NCBI GenBank assembly: GCA_002699485.1
Contig: PAAV01000036.1
Span: 1-38,432 of the forward strand
DNA length: 38,432 nt
Origin: Chloroflexota bacterium
GTDB taxonomy: Bacteria > Chloroflexota > Dehalococcoidia > Lucifugimonadales > UBA2962
Direction: 5' to 3'
The position numbers were made by a program, and so were the translations under genes. The notes under the pieces are model-generated. The model had not been told where the DNA came from. It did no database searches and saw nothing but the letters and a program-made list of their open reading frames with translations. Position 1 is the first letter of the stretch. Every line of letters starts with the position of its first letter. Positions 19,741 to 28,965 of this stretch are shown here, piece by piece.

Positions 19741-20340
19741 ATGAAGAAAATTGGGATTTTCGGCGGTACCTTTGACCCGATACATAACGGTCATATATAT
19801 AAGGCGGAAGAAGCACTAGCTAAGCTGAAGCTTGATGAACTCTTATGGGTTGTTGCAGGAGACCCTTGGATGAAATCTCGAGAGCATCTATCGGCTGCAA
19901 AGCACAGGCTAGAAATGGTAAATATTGCCATTGAGGGTAAGGCCAAGATGAAGTTAACCGATATAGAAGTAAATCGAAAAGGGCCAACCTATACAATCGA
20001 TACCCTTAAAGACCTAACAAACAGAAATCCGGAAGATGAACTGACGCTGTTAGTTGGAGAAGATTTGATAAAAGAATTTGATCAATGGAAATCGCCAGAG
20101 GAAATTCTTTCTCTAGCTAAGCTAGCAGTTTTTACTAGGGCAACTGTTGTAAAAGACACACAGAAAATGGCGGATTTTTACAAAAGCAAGGGACATAAGT
20201 TCGAGGCATTATCCGGGCCGATTATCGATATATCATCGACGGCTATAAGAGACAAGGTTTTGAGCAAGGCATCGATCAGCGAGTATGTGCCAAAAGCAAT
20301 CGAAAAATATATTATAGAGAATAAATTGTATTTAGGGTGA
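19741..20340 (+). CDS. nadD: Nicotinate-nucleotide adenylyltransferase NadD
   Basis: A 199-residue nucleotidyltransferase that adenylates nicotinate mononucleotide in NAD synthesis. The N-terminal GGTFDPIHNGH carries the two HxGH-family histidines, and the C-terminal ISSTAIRDKV is the second nucleotide-binding motif. An AGGAT site precedes ATG 19741. Its stop overlaps the GTG of the next frame (GTGA). Confidence 0.96.
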   Translation: MKKIGIFGGTFDPIHNGHIYKAEEALAKLKLDELLWVVAGDPWMKSREHLSAAKHRLEMVNIAIEGKAKMKLTDIEVNRKGPTYTIDTLKDLTNRNPEDELTLLVGEDLIKEFDQWKSPEEILSLAKLAVFTRATVVKDTQKMADFYKSKGHKFEALSGPIIDISSTAIRDKVLSKASISEYVPKAIEKYIIENKLYLG

Positions 20341-21185
20341 GCAATATGCATGAAATAGACTTGAGAGGACAGGTAGCAGTGATAACTGGGGCCAGCAGGG
20401 GTCTCGGAAGGGCTTTTGCGATTGGCCTCGCAGAAAGAGGCGCTTCAGTCGGAATTGTGGCTCGATCCAGTACAGGGTTGAAAGAGGTAGGTGACCTAAT
20501 ACGAAATGCCGGAGGGCACGCATTAGAGGCTACTTGTGACCTATTGGATGAAAACTCTATAGATGCAGCAATTAAACATATAGAAGAACAGCTAGGAAGT
20601 ATTGATATATTAATTAATAATGCAGGCGTAGCTGGTCCAACCGGAGCGGACTGGACATTAAATGCGAAAGAGTGGTGGAAAGTTTTTGAAGTAAATGTAT
20701 TAGGGCAATTTCAAGTTTCTAAGGCCGTGATGTCCGGCATGGTAAAAAGGGGCAGAGGCAGGGTGGTGAATGTATCCAGTGCCGCAGCAGGGTTTCCAAG
20801 CGCAAATTATTCGGCCTATTGCGCATCTAAGGCGGCCCTGACTATGTGGACTGAATGCCTAGCAGATGAAGCGGCAAGACACGGCGTAAAGGTCTTAGCA
20901 TATCACCCAGGCACCGTTCGGACTGACATGACAGAGTACTCTGCTGGCCAGCCAGAAAAGGATAACCCCATTGTAAACTTCATTAGAGATGCCTTTGAAG
21001 AAGGAAGCGACACTCCCATAGAAAGGTCTGTAGAAAGTCTCGTTTTCGTTGCTTCAGGCGGAGCGGATGATTTGCCAGGAGTGCAAATAGATGTTGACGT
21101 TGATCATAAAGAATGGAATACGAGAAAAGCTCAAATCAAAGAAAAAGAATTATACGTAATCCGTATACGAGGTCTTGAGGATTAA
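20337..21185 (+). CDS. SDR-family oxidoreductase
   Basis: A 282-residue classical short-chain dehydrogenase. It shows TGASRGLG (cofactor glycines, residues 18-24), NNAG (94-97) and the catalytic YCASK (Tyr161, Lys165). The AR in VARSS at the end of beta-2 favours NADP. The start may be GTG 20337, overlapping the nadD stop, or ATG 20346; both are in frame. It sits between nadD and pyrE (2-bp gap), so it is probably in the same operon, but the substrate is unknown. The C-terminus is longer than in typical 250-residue SDRs. Confidence 0.88.
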   Translation: MSNMHEIDLRGQVAVITGASRGLGRAFAIGLAERGASVGIVARSSTGLKEVGDLIRNAGGHALEATCDLLDENSIDAAIKHIEEQLGSIDILINNAGVAGPTGADWTLNAKEWWKVFEVNVLGQFQVSKAVMSGMVKRGRGRVVNVSSAAAGFPSANYSAYCASKAALTMWTECLADEAARHGVKVLAYHPGTVRTDMTEYSAGQPEKDNPIVNFIRDAFEEGSDTPIERSVESLVFVASGGADDLPGVQIDVDVDHKEWNTRKAQIKEKELYVIRIRGLED

Positions 21186-21187
21186 AA

Positions 21188-21745
21188 ATGTCAAAAGATC
21201 GACATGCTGAAATAAAAGAATTGGCCGTTGAAATAGGCGCATTACTATATGGCTCATTCACTCTATCTGCAGGAGGCAAAAATTCGCCATTTTATTTTGA
21301 TGGCCGACTCCTCACCTTAAACCCTAAAGGGTCTTATTTGGTGGCACAGGCTCTCTTGCCTTTAGTAATTTCAAGTGGAGCTGAATCAATAGCGGGTCCC
21401 ACATTAGGCGCCGATCCAATGGTCGCTGCAATATCCATGTTAAGCCATACTCAAGAAACCCCTATTCCCGGCCTCATAGTCAGAAGCCAGCCCAAATCAC
21501 ACGGAACGCAAAAGTTAATAGAAGGAGCTTTAAAGCCTGGCCTGAAAGTCGCAGTCGTGGATGATACTTGCTCTACAGGTAAAAGTATATTTCATGCTAT
21601 GGCAGAACTAGAAAAGGCAGGTTGCGAAATCACGGCAGTGTTCAGCATCCTCGACAGAAATGAAGGCGGTTCAGAAGAAATCAGAAGGCGTGGATATAAA
21701 TTTGACTCTCTCTTATCTGCAACCCCAGAAGGCAAAATTAATTAA
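21188..21745 (+). CDS. pyrE: Orotate phosphoribosyltransferase
   Basis: A 185-residue type I phosphoribosyltransferase that makes OMP from orotate and PRPP in pyrimidine synthesis. The PRPP loop VAVVDDTCSTGKS lies at residues 121-133. GSFTLSAGGKNSPFYFD is the conserved N-terminal OPRT segment, and RSQPKSHGT matches the flexible catalytic loop. GAGG lies 8 nt before ATG 21188. The facing rpsU gene ends 17 bp downstream, with no clear terminator between them. Confidence 0.93.
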   Translation: MSKDRHAEIKELAVEIGALLYGSFTLSAGGKNSPFYFDGRLLTLNPKGSYLVAQALLPLVISSGAESIAGPTLGADPMVAAISMLSHTQETPIPGLIVRSQPKSHGTQKLIEGALKPGLKVAVVDDTCSTGKSIFHAMAELEKAGCEITAVFSILDRNEGGSEEIRRRGYKFDSLLSATPEGKIN

Positions 21746-21762
21746 GCAAGAGAACTCAGCCA

Positions 21763-21954
21763 CTATACTCTTCTGCGGCGTCTGCGAGCACGGCGAATAG
21801 CTCTGGCTTTATCAATGCGAGTTTGCTCACCCTTAGACCTGAAAAATCTCCTATCTCTAAGCTCTCTCATTATTCCAGCGCGCTGAATGATGGACTGAAA
21901 ACGCTTAACAAGCGCCTCTCCATCTTCACCATCTCTTAATACTACGTAAGCCAA
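21763..21954 (-). CDS. rpsU: 30S ribosomal protein S21
   Basis: A 63-residue basic protein with the bS21 layout: VVLRDGEDGEALVKRFQ, then RELRDRRFFRSKGEQ, then an arginine-rich tail (RRARRRRRRV). The start is TTG 21954, fixed by a perfect AGGAGG (21960-21965) five bases upstream. The leader contains a hairpin at 22022-22040. Confidence 0.95.
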   Translation of the reverse strand: MAYVVLRDGEDGEALVKRFQSIIQRAGIMRELRDRRFFRSKGEQTRIDKARAIRRARRRRRRV

Positions 21955-22021
21955 ACAAACCTCCTACCTACGATGCTTCCATGCAAAAGTTTAAAAACAT
22001 TGAATTTGTACAAAGAAACAA

Positions 22022-22040
22022 AAGCGGCGTTGTGCCGCTT
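22022..22040 (-). promoter_or_regulatory. Hairpin at the 5' end of the rpsU leader
   Basis: A perfect 7-bp stem AAGCGGC/GCCGCTT with a 5-nt loop, followed on the minus strand by TTTGTTTCTTTG. The predicted start of the rpsU transcript (near 22042) lies next to it, so the hairpin would cap the message or act as an attenuator. It could also be a terminator for leftward transcripts from the uvrA side. Confidence 0.5.
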
Positions 22041-22048
22041 ACTAAAGA

Positions 22049-22057
22049 ATTGTAGCA
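22049..22057 (-). promoter_or_regulatory. rpsU extended -10 promoter
   Basis: On the minus strand, TGCTACAAT is an extended -10. A TTAACC lies 19 bp upstream of its hexamer. The same nine bases occur in the uvrA promoter facing the other way. Confidence 0.6.
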
Positions 22058-22136
22058 TGATCTTGTGTAACAAGGTTAAAAATATTTACTCACTATATTA
22101 ATAAAATAGGGAATTAACCGAAAGAAACCTCGCTGA

Positions 22137-22145
22137 TGCTACAAT
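22137..22145 (+). promoter_or_regulatory. uvrA extended -10 promoter
   Basis: TGCTACAAT on the plus strand, about 80 bp before the uvrA ATG. A TTAACC (22114-22119) lies 20 bp upstream of the hexamer. It matches the divergent rpsU promoter exactly in the -10 region. Confidence 0.55.
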
Positions 22146-22227
22146 TGAGGTTAAGGTTTAAAGGCATTTTCGACACATCAGGCACTAGGGTTAAACTCAA
22201 GCAAGGACAGGCAATTTAAGTAAAGAT

Positions 22228-25209
22228 ATGGCTAAACCTAACCAAAGCTCATCTAAAAAAAAACGAAGCAACAATGGATCCCTTTCGAACTCGCAAATTG
22301 GGGCTAGGCCACTTGATAATATCGTCGTTAAAGGCGCAAGAGAGCATAACCTTAAAAACATTGATGTCACGATACCCAGAAACAGCCTAGTGGTAATGAC
22401 CGGAGTCTCAGGGTCCGGCAAAAGCACCCTGGCGTTTGACACAATTTATGCAGAAGGCCAGAGGAGATATGTAGAATCACTCTCCTCATATGCCCGGCAA
22501 TTTCTTGGCCGGATGGACAAGCCTAACGTTGATTATATCGGCGGTTTATCACCGGCCATATCAATAGATCAAAAAGGAACTTCACACAATCCAAGGTCTA
22601 CTGTCGGTACCGTAACTGAGATCTACGACTATTTGCGACTTTTGTTTGCACGAGTAGGCAGGCCGAGCTGTCATAAATGTGGCAGACCCGTGGAAATGCA
22701 GACCGTCCAACAAATTGTCGACGCAATAATTGACCTACCAGCTGAGAGCAGAGTTCAAGTCATGGCCCCTGTTGTCAGGCGTAAAAAAGGCGAACACCAA
22801 GACGTTCTTGAAACATCGAGGAAAAGTGGTTTTGTGCGCGCCCGTATTAACGGGGAAATGAAAGACCTGTCAGAAGACATTTCTTTGGATAAAAAGAAGT
22901 GGCATAACATTGAAATAATAGTGGACAGGCTTGTCATAAAGAAAAATGTCGATATAAGCAGAGTATCCGAGTCAGTAGAACAGGCTATGAAATTGGCAAA
23001 AGGACTAGTGCTAATAGGCATTGCGAATGGCGAAGAAAAAATATTCTCAGAAAATTTTGCCTGCGCTAAATGTAATATATCGTTAGGTGAAATCGAGCCT
23101 AGAACGTTCTCCTTTAATAACCCACATGGAGCATGCTCGAAATGCGCCGGACTCGGCTACAAGCTAGAAGTTGATCCGGACCTAGTAATTCCGGATGATT
23201 CTCTGAGCCTAAGCGAAGGGGCTATAGAGCCATGGTCTCGAAGTGGCATGTCAACTCCATGGTTTGACAGCCTTCTGGAATCCATGGCAAAGGAGTTCAT
23301 GTTCTCTACTAAAGTGCCGTTTAAAAAACTTTCTGTGGAGCACAAAGACCTTGTGTTAAATGGGGCCGGAAGCATCAAGTTTTTAATGACGCATATCACA
23401 AAAAAAGGGAGAACCTTTAACTGGAAAACCACCTTCGAAGGTGTTCTCAATAATTTAGAACGGCGACACAAAGAAACAGAATCTGAAAATGTGAGAAAAG
23501 ACATTGAGAGGTATATGGCTCGTCAGTCGTGTAATTCATGCGAAGGTAAAAGATTAAAACCGGAAGCGCTCGCTGTAAAAATCGGGGGCAATGGAATTGT
23601 AGACGTAACAGACAAGTCCATCGCAGACACGGCGGAATGGGTGTCAGGATTAATTAATGGCAAACCTACAGTTGCGAATAAACGCAAGGTGGATTACGAT
23701 CCTGAATTTCTTAGCGACAGAGAAAAGGCAATTGCTGACCAAATATTGAAAGAAATCCAGGAAAGGCTTCACTTTCTTGTGAATATAGGATTGGACTATT
23801 TAACGCTTAGTAGGACCGCCTCTACCCTTTCAGGGGGAGAGTCTCAGCGCATACGGCTTGCTACTCAGATTGGGTCAGGACTCACTGGAGTTTTATACGT
23901 CTGCGACGAACCTTCCATTGGGCTACATCCAGCAGACGGCACTAGACTAATAAATACACTGCAGAGATTACGCGACATAGGAAATACGGTGTTAGTTGTG
24001 GAGCATGACGAGGCAATAATGAGAGCTGCTGACTACGTGGTGGATTTAGGTCCTGGAGCAGGAGAGCATGGCGGCCATGTGGTATCAACTGGCCCGATTA
24101 AGCAGATTATAGAAGAGCCTAAATCAGTCACGGGAGCGTACCTTTCTGGTGAGCGGAACATCGATACTCCTAAAAACATCAGGTCTGGAAATGGTAATGC
24201 AATAAAAATTTTGAAAGCGGAAGAAAACAACTTAAAGGCCATAGATGTAGAGATTCCTCTCGGAAAACTTGTTTGTATAACCGGAGCCTCCGGATCTGGC
24301 AAAAGCACTTTAATTAACGAAATACTGTACAAAGCATTGGCAAGACATTTCAACAGGGCAAAAAATAGGCCAGGACGCCACCATTCAATTGAAGGAATAG
24401 AGAATCTGGATAAAGTTGTTGAGATAGACCAGTCTCCTATTGGGCGTACACCGCGGTCTAACCCCGCTACTTATACAGGGACCTTCACTCCAATCAGGGA
24501 GCTTTTTGCATCACTTCCTGAAGCAAAAGTTCGAGGGTATAAGCCCGGAAGATTTTCATTTAACGTAAAAGGAGGGCGATGTGAAGCGTGTAGAGGAGAC
24601 GGATATATTCAAATAGAAATGCAATTTTTGCCTGACGTTACCGTGCCGTGCGAAATCTGTAAGGGAGCGAGGTATAATCGGGAAGCACTTGAGGTTTATT
24701 ATCGAGGCAAATCAATTGCGGATGTATTAAATTCCACGGTGACTGAAGCTTTAGAGACATTTGATAAGATTCCGAAAATCAGAAAAAAACTTCAAACTAT
24801 GGAAGATGTTGGCTTAGGCTATATAAGGCTTGGCCAGCCCGCAACGACACTTTCAGGAGGAGAGGCTCAAAGAGTTAAACTTGCTTCGGAGTTAAGCAAA
24901 AGAGCAACGGGCAACACTATTTATATTCTCGATGAACCAACCACCGGATTATCATTCCACGACTGCGCATATCTATTAGAAGTTTTGCAAAAACTCGTTG
25001 ATTCTGGTAACACAGTAGTTTTAATAGAGCATCACCTAGATTTGATCAAAAACGCTGACTGGATAATTGATTTAGGCCCAGGGGCTGGTGATGCAGGAGG
25101 AGAAATTGTGGCTAAAGGCACACCAAAACAAATCACTCAACGCAAGTACTCCTCAACAGGCAACTATCTAAAGGACCATTTGAAAAAAAACGGAGTTAAG
25201 CAGGGGTAA
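22228..25209 (+). CDS. uvrA: Excinuclease ABC subunit UvrA
   Basis: A 993-residue damage-recognition ATPase of nucleotide excision repair, with two ABC modules. Walker A motifs are GVSGSGKST near residue 59 and GASGSGKST near 687. Signature sequences are TLSGGESQR and TLSGGEAQR. Zinc-binding CxxC pairs occur in CHKC, CAKC/CSKC, CNSC and CEAC/CEIC. The first 25-30 residues form a Ser/Lys/Asn-rich extension. No SOS box is visible upstream. The next gene follows after 9 bp. Confidence 0.97.
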   Translation: MAKPNQSSSKKKRSNNGSLSNSQIGARPLDNIVVKGAREHNLKNIDVTIPRNSLVVMTGVSGSGKSTLAFDTIYAEGQRRYVESLSSYARQFLGRMDKPNVDYIGGLSPAISIDQKGTSHNPRSTVGTVTEIYDYLRLLFARVGRPSCHKCGRPVEMQTVQQIVDAIIDLPAESRVQVMAPVVRRKKGEHQDVLETSRKSGFVRARINGEMKDLSEDISLDKKKWHNIEIIVDRLVIKKNVDISRVSESVEQAMKLAKGLVLIGIANGEEKIFSENFACAKCNISLGEIEPRTFSFNNPHGACSKCAGLGYKLEVDPDLVIPDDSLSLSEGAIEPWSRSGMSTPWFDSLLESMAKEFMFSTKVPFKKLSVEHKDLVLNGAGSIKFLMTHITKKGRTFNWKTTFEGVLNNLERRHKETESENVRKDIERYMARQSCNSCEGKRLKPEALAVKIGGNGIVDVTDKSIADTAEWVSGLINGKPTVANKRKVDYDPEFLSDREKAIADQILKEIQERLHFLVNIGLDYLTLSRTASTLSGGESQRIRLATQIGSGLTGVLYVCDEPSIGLHPADGTRLINTLQRLRDIGNTVLVVEHDEAIMRAADYVVDLGPGAGEHGGHVVSTGPIKQIIEEPKSVTGAYLSGERNIDTPKNIRSGNGNAIKILKAEENNLKAIDVEIPLGKLVCITGASGSGKSTLINEILYKALARHFNRAKNRPGRHHSIEGIENLDKVVEIDQSPIGRTPRSNPATYTGTFTPIRELFASLPEAKVRGYKPGRFSFNVKGGRCEACRGDGYIQIEMQFLPDVTVPCEICKGARYNREALEVYYRGKSIADVLNSTVTEALETFDKIPKIRKKLQTMEDVGLGYIRLGQPATTLSGGEAQRVKLASELSKRATGNTIYILDEPTTGLSFHDCAYLLEVLQKLVDSGNTVVLIEHHLDLIKNADWIIDLGPGAGDAGGEIVAKGTPKQITQRKYSSTGNYLKDHLKKNGVKQG

Positions 25210-25218
25210 TTGTAGAAA

Positions 25219-26328
25219 ATGATAACCAGTTTAAAAACACCTAGTGGCATTGTTACTATTCTCATATTTATCCTTACAATTCTTGCCGCAATATTGTCAG
25301 GGGTAATGGGTGCAGCGGGTCCGAGCACAAAAGTTTTGTTCATAGCCTGGCTTTTTGTACCGGCACCGATAATTTTTGTACTATTTGTATGGAAAAAACT
25401 GACTGGAATCGCAGGAATCGCCTCAAAAGCCTACATTTCTATCAGTATAGCCTTAACAGTGCTGTTACTTTTAGCTGTTGCCTGGAGTGGCTCAGAAACC
25501 GCTTTGCATCCGGGGCCTGCGTCGGATGAAGAAACCCTTTCAATGTATCCTCAACTTGAAGCGAATATAGAGACAGTGTCATTTTTAGCTGCTGACGGAG
25601 TAACGCTTTCAGGATGGATGGCAACTGGTGACTCAGGAAAAGCGGTGATCCTTTTACATGGATATACCGGTGACCGAACAGCAATGCTTCCTCAAGCCAA
25701 AATGCTTTTTGATGAGGGATTCACAGTTCTGTTGTTTGATTTTCGCCATAGAGGAGAAAGTGAAGGAGATTTTGTTAGTTTTGGGTACTACGAAAAACAG
25801 GATGTTTTGGCTGCAGTCAATTTGATTGAAGAAACCGGGGAAACAATGCGTGCATCAGGTGGGACTGGTATAGAAAGCATAGGATTAATAGGCCTATCTA
25901 ATGGCGGAGCGACGGCAATTCTTTTTGCGGCAGAGAACCCAGGCAAAATAAAAGCCCTGGTTATCGATTCTGCCTTTAAAAGCTTGGATAGCGCGGTTTC
26001 TCAAAGCTTTACCCATTTTGTTGGACTGCCGGCTTTTCCATTTGCGCCGATAACGGTATGGTTCTCAGAGCTAAGAACAGGATTAAATCGCAAAGATGTG
26101 ATCCCAGAAGAGGCTATAGCTAATATAACCGACACTCCCGTTTTAATTATTCACGGGCTCGAAGACGAGACAATATCTTATACAGATAGTGAAGCAATCT
26201 ATTCAAAAGCAAACCAGCCCAAAGACATATGGCTAGTGCCAGGAGCTGAACATGGAGATGCTTCTGAAATAGAAGAACAGGAATATCAAAATCGAATAGT
26301 CTCGTTTTTTACGGAGCACTTGAAATAA
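25219..26328 (+). CDS. Membrane-anchored alpha/beta hydrolase
   Basis: A 369-residue protein with two or three N-terminal hydrophobic segments (about residues 8-30, 37-56 and 72-92), followed by an alpha/beta-hydrolase domain. The oxyanion region is LLHGYTGD, the nucleophile elbow GLSNGG has Ser227, the acid is Asp316 in LEDET, and the base is His345 in GAEHGD: a complete triad. The DFRHRGES segment and overall layout resemble the YqkD/acyl-peptide hydrolase group often annotated as esterases. It is probably anchored in the membrane. It closely follows uvrA but is not functionally linked in any obvious way. Confidence 0.85.
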   Translation: MITSLKTPSGIVTILIFILTILAAILSGVMGAAGPSTKVLFIAWLFVPAPIIFVLFVWKKLTGIAGIASKAYISISIALTVLLLLAVAWSGSETALHPGPASDEETLSMYPQLEANIETVSFLAADGVTLSGWMATGDSGKAVILLHGYTGDRTAMLPQAKMLFDEGFTVLLFDFRHRGESEGDFVSFGYYEKQDVLAAVNLIEETGETMRASGGTGIESIGLIGLSNGGATAILFAAENPGKIKALVIDSAFKSLDSAVSQSFTHFVGLPAFPFAPITVWFSELRTGLNRKDVIPEEAIANITDTPVLIIHGLEDETISYTDSEAIYSKANQPKDIWLVPGAEHGDASEIEEQEYQNRIVSFFTEHLK

Positions 26329-26420
26329 ATCAATAGCCCGCAAAAAACACCCTAAAAACCTAAAACATTGTAATTTTGTCTACAAGTGTTCAAAATGTAA
26401 CTACTCGTTAAATTTTCTGG

Positions 26421-27920
26421 ATGGAGATGAGCCAAATGGGACCTGAAATTGCTTTTATGAACGCCGTAGAGTTAGGTAGCAGGATTCGAAGGCGCGACCT
26501 ATCACCCGTTGAAGTAGTTAATTTTTTTCTTGACCGAATAAATGAACGAAACCCTGAGATTAATGCATTTGTCACAATGGTCTCAGATGAAGCGGTACAA
26601 AGAGCAAAATCTGCCGAAAATGACTTAATGTCGGGCCAGGCACTTGGCCCATTACACGGCATACCGGTGGCGATCAAGGACTTGTTTACCTTTAAGCCGG
26701 GCGTTAGGGCCACTTCAGGTTCTGCGCCACTAAAAGACTATCAACTAGACACGACGTCTTCTTATGTTTCTGATATAGAGGAAGCAGGCGGAATTGTTTT
26801 AGGCTTAACGAATTCTCCAGAATTCGGGCACAAAGGCGCAACTGATAATTACCTTTTTGGACCAACTAGTACGCCATTCGATTTAACGCGAAATGCAGGC
26901 GGATCATCAGGAGGGAGCGCTGCTGCAGTAGCTGCTGGCCTTGCGCCATTGTCACAAGGGTCAGATGGAGGAGGTTCAATCCGAATACCCGCATCGTTTT
27001 CAGGAGTATATGGGTATAAGCCGTCCTATGGTCGGGTTCCCTTTATAACGCGACCCAATGTGTTTACTTCATTAAACCCGTTTCTTTTTGTAGGACCGAT
27101 AACACGAACGGTAGAAGATGCGGCACTCTTGATGACTGTTATAGACAAACACGACCCGAGAGATCCATTCTCACTGCCCGGCGGCGACGTTAACTACCTA
27201 GAATCAACGCGTAAGCCCGTCTCAGGAATGAAAGTGGCATATAGCCCGGACCTTGGCATTTTTCCTGTAGAGGAAAGTGTGGCTAAAGTTGTTCAAAAGG
27301 CTACAGGAGCTTTTAAGGAGCTCGGAGTCGAGGTTGATCAAGTAGAAATCAAAATAGATCGTTCCCAACAGGAGCTGTCAGGCCTGTGGGTGCGACAAAT
27401 GGCAATGCTACATATGGAATTAGCTGATATGTTCAAGCCACAGGGAATCGATCTTTTAGGCGAGCATAACAGCATGTTAACTCCTACTTTTGCAAAAACT
27501 CTGGAAATCGGGAAAAAAATGTCAGCCTGGGATGTAAGAAGCGGAGAATTCCTACGATCTTCCGTGTATGACCCCATTCAGGACATACTGGACGACTACG
27601 ATTTTATTGTGTCACCAACTTTGTCAGTTCCGCCGTTTAAAAATGCTACTGATGGAGATACCCTAGGGCCTACAGAGGTAAATGGAGAAACAGTCGACCC
27701 AACTATAGGATGGTGTATGACCTACCCTATAAATTACACAGGCAACCCAGCCGCATCGATACCGGCAGGGCTAACTGCAGATGGATTGCCTATAGGAATG
27801 CAAATTATAGGAAGAAGACATGCAGATGAAGATTTGTTGGCAATAAGCGCCGCTTTTGAGCGTGCAAGACCATGGTTTCAAAGCTACATAGACCTTGAGG
27901 AGAAACATAATGGAAGCTAA
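26421..27920 (+). CDS. Amidase signature family hydrolase (copy 1)
   Basis: A 499-residue amidase with the Ser-cisSer-Lys triad: Lys86 in VAIKD, Ser162 in GGSSGGS and Ser186 in DGGGSIRIPA. It would hydrolyse a C-N amide bond (amide, carbamate or related), with the substrate not defined. GatA is unlikely because gatB and gatC are not adjacent and the C-terminal half differs. The start is ATG 26421; a second ATG two codons later is possible. The 3' end overlaps the phosphotriesterase-family gene by 11 bp, so the two are coupled. Confidence 0.92.
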   Translation: MEMSQMGPEIAFMNAVELGSRIRRRDLSPVEVVNFFLDRINERNPEINAFVTMVSDEAVQRAKSAENDLMSGQALGPLHGIPVAIKDLFTFKPGVRATSGSAPLKDYQLDTTSSYVSDIEEAGGIVLGLTNSPEFGHKGATDNYLFGPTSTPFDLTRNAGGSSGGSAAAVAAGLAPLSQGSDGGGSIRIPASFSGVYGYKPSYGRVPFITRPNVFTSLNPFLFVGPITRTVEDAALLMTVIDKHDPRDPFSLPGGDVNYLESTRKPVSGMKVAYSPDLGIFPVEESVAKVVQKATGAFKELGVEVDQVEIKIDRSQQELSGLWVRQMAMLHMELADMFKPQGIDLLGEHNSMLTPTFAKTLEIGKKMSAWDVRSGEFLRSSVYDPIQDILDDYDFIVSPTLSVPPFKNATDGDTLGPTEVNGETVDPTIGWCMTYPINYTGNPAASIPAGLTADGLPIGMQIIGRRHADEDLLAISAAFERARPWFQSYIDLEEKHNGS

Positions 27921-28965
27921 ACAAAAGGGCAAAGTTCAAACAGTTTTAGGGTTAATAAATCCACAAGAGCTGGGGGCTACAGTTACCCACGAACATCTTC
28001 TAGTAGACTTAATGTGTTATTTCTACGAACCTGAAGAAGCAAGTAAGCGTTCATATATCGACAGGCCTTTCACTATGGACGTCAGAGGCGAATTACCCCA
28101 GATAGCCTTCAACATGAAGGCTAATCTACAGTATTATGATATCGAGTGGTCAATAGCAGAAGTGTCTAAATTTGTTAATGCTGGAGGAGGAGGGCTCGTT
28201 GACACAACTTCAATGGGGTTAGGCCGGGATCCCTTAGCTTTATCCAGAATATCACGGGCTACAGGTTTAAATATTATTATGGGTTCAAGCTACTATATTC
28301 CGCAGGCACATCCACCTAACATAGGCGAGCTTTCAGAGGAGGAGATTACTAAAGACATAATCAGAGATGTTATTGAGGGGGTATCAGATACAGGAATTAA
28401 GGCAGGAGTAATTGGCGAGGTCGGAAATTTATACCCGCTATCGGATACGGAACGCAAGATTCTTAGGGCTTCCGCTCACGCCCAAATTGAGACGGGCTGC
28501 CCTATTTCTATTCATCCTGGGGCACACGACGAATCTCCAATGCAAATAGTTAAAGAGTTATCACAAGCAGGAGGTGATAATTCGAATATGATAATGGGCC
28601 ACCTGGACTTTGCCATTGAAGACCGTGAGAAATTACTTGAATTGGCAGATACAGGTTGTTTTTTAGAGTATGACATTTTTGGTTTCGAAGAAACTAACCT
28701 AGTTTATTTAGGCGAGTATATGCGAATGAAAAGTGACTTTGATCGCATAGAGACGATTGAATTTCTGATAGAAAAGGGACATATAGAACAAGTTGTGATC
28801 GGGCAAGATGTCTGCCAGGCAAACCAACTCACTCGATTTGGTGGTAAAGGATATGCACATATACTAGAAAACATTGTGCCAAGATTAAGGAAAAGGGGCT
28901 GGAAACAGGATCAAATCGACCAGATTTTGATCCATAACCCAGCGAGGGCGTTAACTTTCAATTAA
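27910..28965 (+). CDS. Phosphotriesterase-family metal-dependent hydrolase
   Basis: A 351-residue amidohydrolase-superfamily TIM barrel. Metal ligands visible are His27/His29 in THEHL, a Glu in IGEVG where phosphotriesterase has a carbamylated Lys, His in SIHPGAH, His in MGHLD, and Asp in GQDVC. The bridging Glu is typical of the PHP and lactonase-like branches, so lactone or ester hydrolysis is as likely as phosphotriester hydrolysis. ATG 27910 has GAGGAG 7 nt upstream, which decides it over a TTG at 27895. It overlaps amidase copy 1 and ends tail to tail, 4 bp into the facing amidase. Confidence 0.9.
   Translation: MEAKQKGKVQTVLGLINPQELGATVTHEHLLVDLMCYFYEPEEASKRSYIDRPFTMDVRGELPQIAFNMKANLQYYDIEWSIAEVSKFVNAGGGGLVDTTSMGLGRDPLALSRISRATGLNIIMGSSYYIPQAHPPNIGELSEEEITKDIIRDVIEGVSDTGIKAGVIGEVGNLYPLSDTERKILRASAHAQIETGCPISIHPGAHDESPMQIVKELSQAGGDNSNMIMGHLDFAIEDREKLLELADTGCFLEYDIFGFEETNLVYLGEYMRMKSDFDRIETIEFLIEKGHIEQVVIGQDVCQANQLTRFGGKGYAHILENIVPRLRKRGWKQDQIDQILIHNPARALTFN

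Noticed and set aside
22074-22194. Several TTAACC/GGTTAA hexamers between rpsU and uvrA as a second Pho box
   Set aside because: They lie on both strands and are not at 11-bp spacing, unlike the pstS site.
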